This document shows positions 12,656-13,662 of a stretch of DNA of 13,662 nucleotides, in pieces. Positions within the stretch are counted from its first letter, which is position 1. Each line of letters begins with the position of its first letter. A program made the translations under genes and the position numbers. Below the pieces are notes generated by a model, which was given only the letters and a program-made list of their open reading frames with translations, made no database searches and had not been told where the DNA came from. This stretch comes from GCA-002840305 sp964394905 (GTDB taxonomy: Bacteria; Patescibacteriota; Patescibacteriia; Patescibacteriales; UBA12465), in assembly GCA_964394905.1 (NCBI GenBank), contig CAYMZF010000017.1, positions 1 through 13,662 on the forward strand, read 5' to 3'.

Positions 12656-13662
12656 TTATTTTTGTTGATAAATAATACTAATTTTATCTTCATAAACTTT
12701 TTTCCAATTATTATTGTTTTTTAAAAAATCCATTAATTTATTATTATTTTCAAAATCAGTTTCTTTTAATTGGAAAACAGTTTTATCTAACCAATTTAAT
12801 TTTACCGGTTGGTATTTTTTTAATAAAAATAGCTTTATATTATATTCTTTAATTTTTTCCAATAAAACTTCTTCTTCTGAATTATAGAAAGATGAATATT
12901 CTTCAATATAACTGTGATTTTTTAATTTTTTTTGCGGTAAACGTCCGTCAATAAATAATTTTTTTTCCGGGTAGGTATAAATAAGATAACCGCCCCAGTC
13001 GTAGTCATTAAAAATATTAGAATCTTGATAGTCAGTTGCCTTATCTTTTAAAAAAGTTACTGCTTGGCATGGATAAGTGTTACAAAAAGAATTAAAAGGA
13101 TTGGTAGTTATTTTTAAATTTAAAGCTACGGCTGTTATTGATATAATAATAACAATTATTAAATAGCTTTTTATAACGATATCAATTTTTTTATTGTTTG
13201 ATTTTTTAATTTGAAATAATAAATTTAAATCATTATACAAAAAAGCCATTAAAGTTGGCAGGGAAACTATAAAAAACAAAGGAAAATGTCGTTTAGATTT
13301 TAAACTTAAAATTAAAAATAACAAATTTAAAGCTATGTTCCAAGGAGTTAACATTTTTTTATTATTTTTATGGGATATTAAAATTAATAACCAAATAGCC
13401 ACTACTATTCCGATATATAATAGTTGCCAATACATAAAAGGATAGGAAAATTGCGGTAACCATTCCGATATTTTTGTCAGATAAGCCGTATTATCTCCAT
13501 AAACGTATAAAAAATCAAAAAGTTTTAAACCATAGGGAGTTAGTAGTGTTGTTAAACTAGAAAGTAAAGAAAAAATAGCCAAACTCATTAAATTTTTAAA
13601 ACTTAAAACATTATTAAAATTAAAAAAATTAATTAGTGGCTTAGTAAATCGGTTTGGTGAGG
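12656..13662 (-). CDS. Multi-membrane protein with NDYxWGGYL/FIDGR C-terminal domain (5' end outside window)
   Basis: The frame stays open from the TAA at 12656-12658 to the right edge. The codons upstream of the first in-window ATG (13586-13588) read PNRFTKPLINFFNFNN and so on without a stop, so that ATG is probably internal and the real start is outside. Counting from that ATG: hydrophobic helices at about 1-17, 53-72, 82-97, 101-119 and 137-157, a TPYG motif (17-20) and an EW pair (42-43). A soluble C-terminal domain follows, with PCQAVTFLK, NIFNDYDWGGYLIY (about 191-204) and LFIDGR (211-216). I recall this NPxG/EW/WGGYL/FIDGR pattern in large uncharacterised bacterial membrane proteins resembling GT-C glycosyltransferases. 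The exact activity is unknown. The operon link to two glycosyltransferase genes fits envelope glycan work. Confidence 0.75.
   Translation of the reverse strand, partial: SPNRFTKPLINFFNFNNVLSFKNLMSLAIFSLLSSLTTLLTPYGLKLFDFLYVYGDNTAYLTKISEWLPQFSYPFMYWQLLYIGIVVAIWLLILISHKNNKKMLTPWNIALNLLFLILSLKSKRHFPLFFIVSLPTLMAFLYNDLNLLFQIKKSNNKKIDIVIKSYLIIVIIISITAVALNLKITTNPFNSFCNTYPCQAVTFLKDKATDYQDSNIFNDYDWGGYLIYTYPEKKLFIDGRLPQKKLKNHSYIEEYSSFYNSEEEVLLEKIKEYNIKLFLLKKYQPVKLNWLDKTVFQLKETDFENNNKLMDFLKNNNNWKKVYEDKISIIYQQK

Noticed and set aside
12656..13588. Reading the rightmost gene as a complete 310-residue protein from the ATG at 13588
   Set aside because: The frame continues upstream without a stop to the window edge, so this ATG is probably internal and the gene is 5'-partial.
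1..13662. Alternative genetic code with TGA as glycine
   Set aside because: All proteins are complete with conserved motifs in the standard code, and no in-frame TGA interrupts a conserved domain.

Overview
The window is strongly AT-rich and gene-dense. It looks like a piece of chromosome from a Candidate Phyla Radiation (Patescibacteria) bacterium. The call rests on the gene set: a short TruB, a short alpha-glucan phosphorylase, a T4SS-pilin-type small membrane protein, a RodZ-like HTH/Ig protein, a solute-binding lipoprotein with no permease nearby, and multi-membrane GT-C-like proteins. It also rests on the very low GC and on the lack of any Shine-Dalgarno sequence at every start I could inspect. 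The standard code fits: all full-length proteins are intact. Every stop visible is TAA or TAG, never TGA. Placement below Patescibacteria is not possible from this sequence alone.

Layout. Positions 1-1155 (minus strand) hold the start of an unidentified gene that runs off the left edge, preceded by a strong promoter, and truB. A compact divergent promoter region (1156-1246) separates truB from a plus-strand alpha-glucan phosphorylase (1247-2929). The 2930-3728 stretch carries two tandem, paralogous mini-transcription units. Each has the same 66-bp block (promoter plus 5'-leader hairpin), then a tiny lysine-rich ORF (12 and 48 codons), then a strong intrinsic terminator. The longer product resembles a histone H1-like DNA-binding protein. 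Next come a well-formed promoter with a candidate operator-like repeat pair and an SMC ATPase (3729-6956) whose central region shows no recognisable hinge domain.

A plus-strand run of five closely spaced genes follows (7058-10519): solute-binding lipoprotein, T4SS-type pilin-like protein, RodZ-like membrane-anchored HTH protein, class I methyltransferase and a small three-helix membrane protein. It ends at an intrinsic terminator that lies inside the 3' end of the convergent gene. From 10542 to the right edge is a minus-strand operon for envelope glycosylation: a large membrane protein (5' end outside the window), a GT-C-like membrane glycosyltransferase and a GT2 polyprenyl-phosphate sugar synthase that could supply the lipid-linked donor.

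The main points to follow up are the duplicated leader/histone-like units, directly upstream of smc and thus in a chromosome-organisation context, and the apparently hinge-less SMC.
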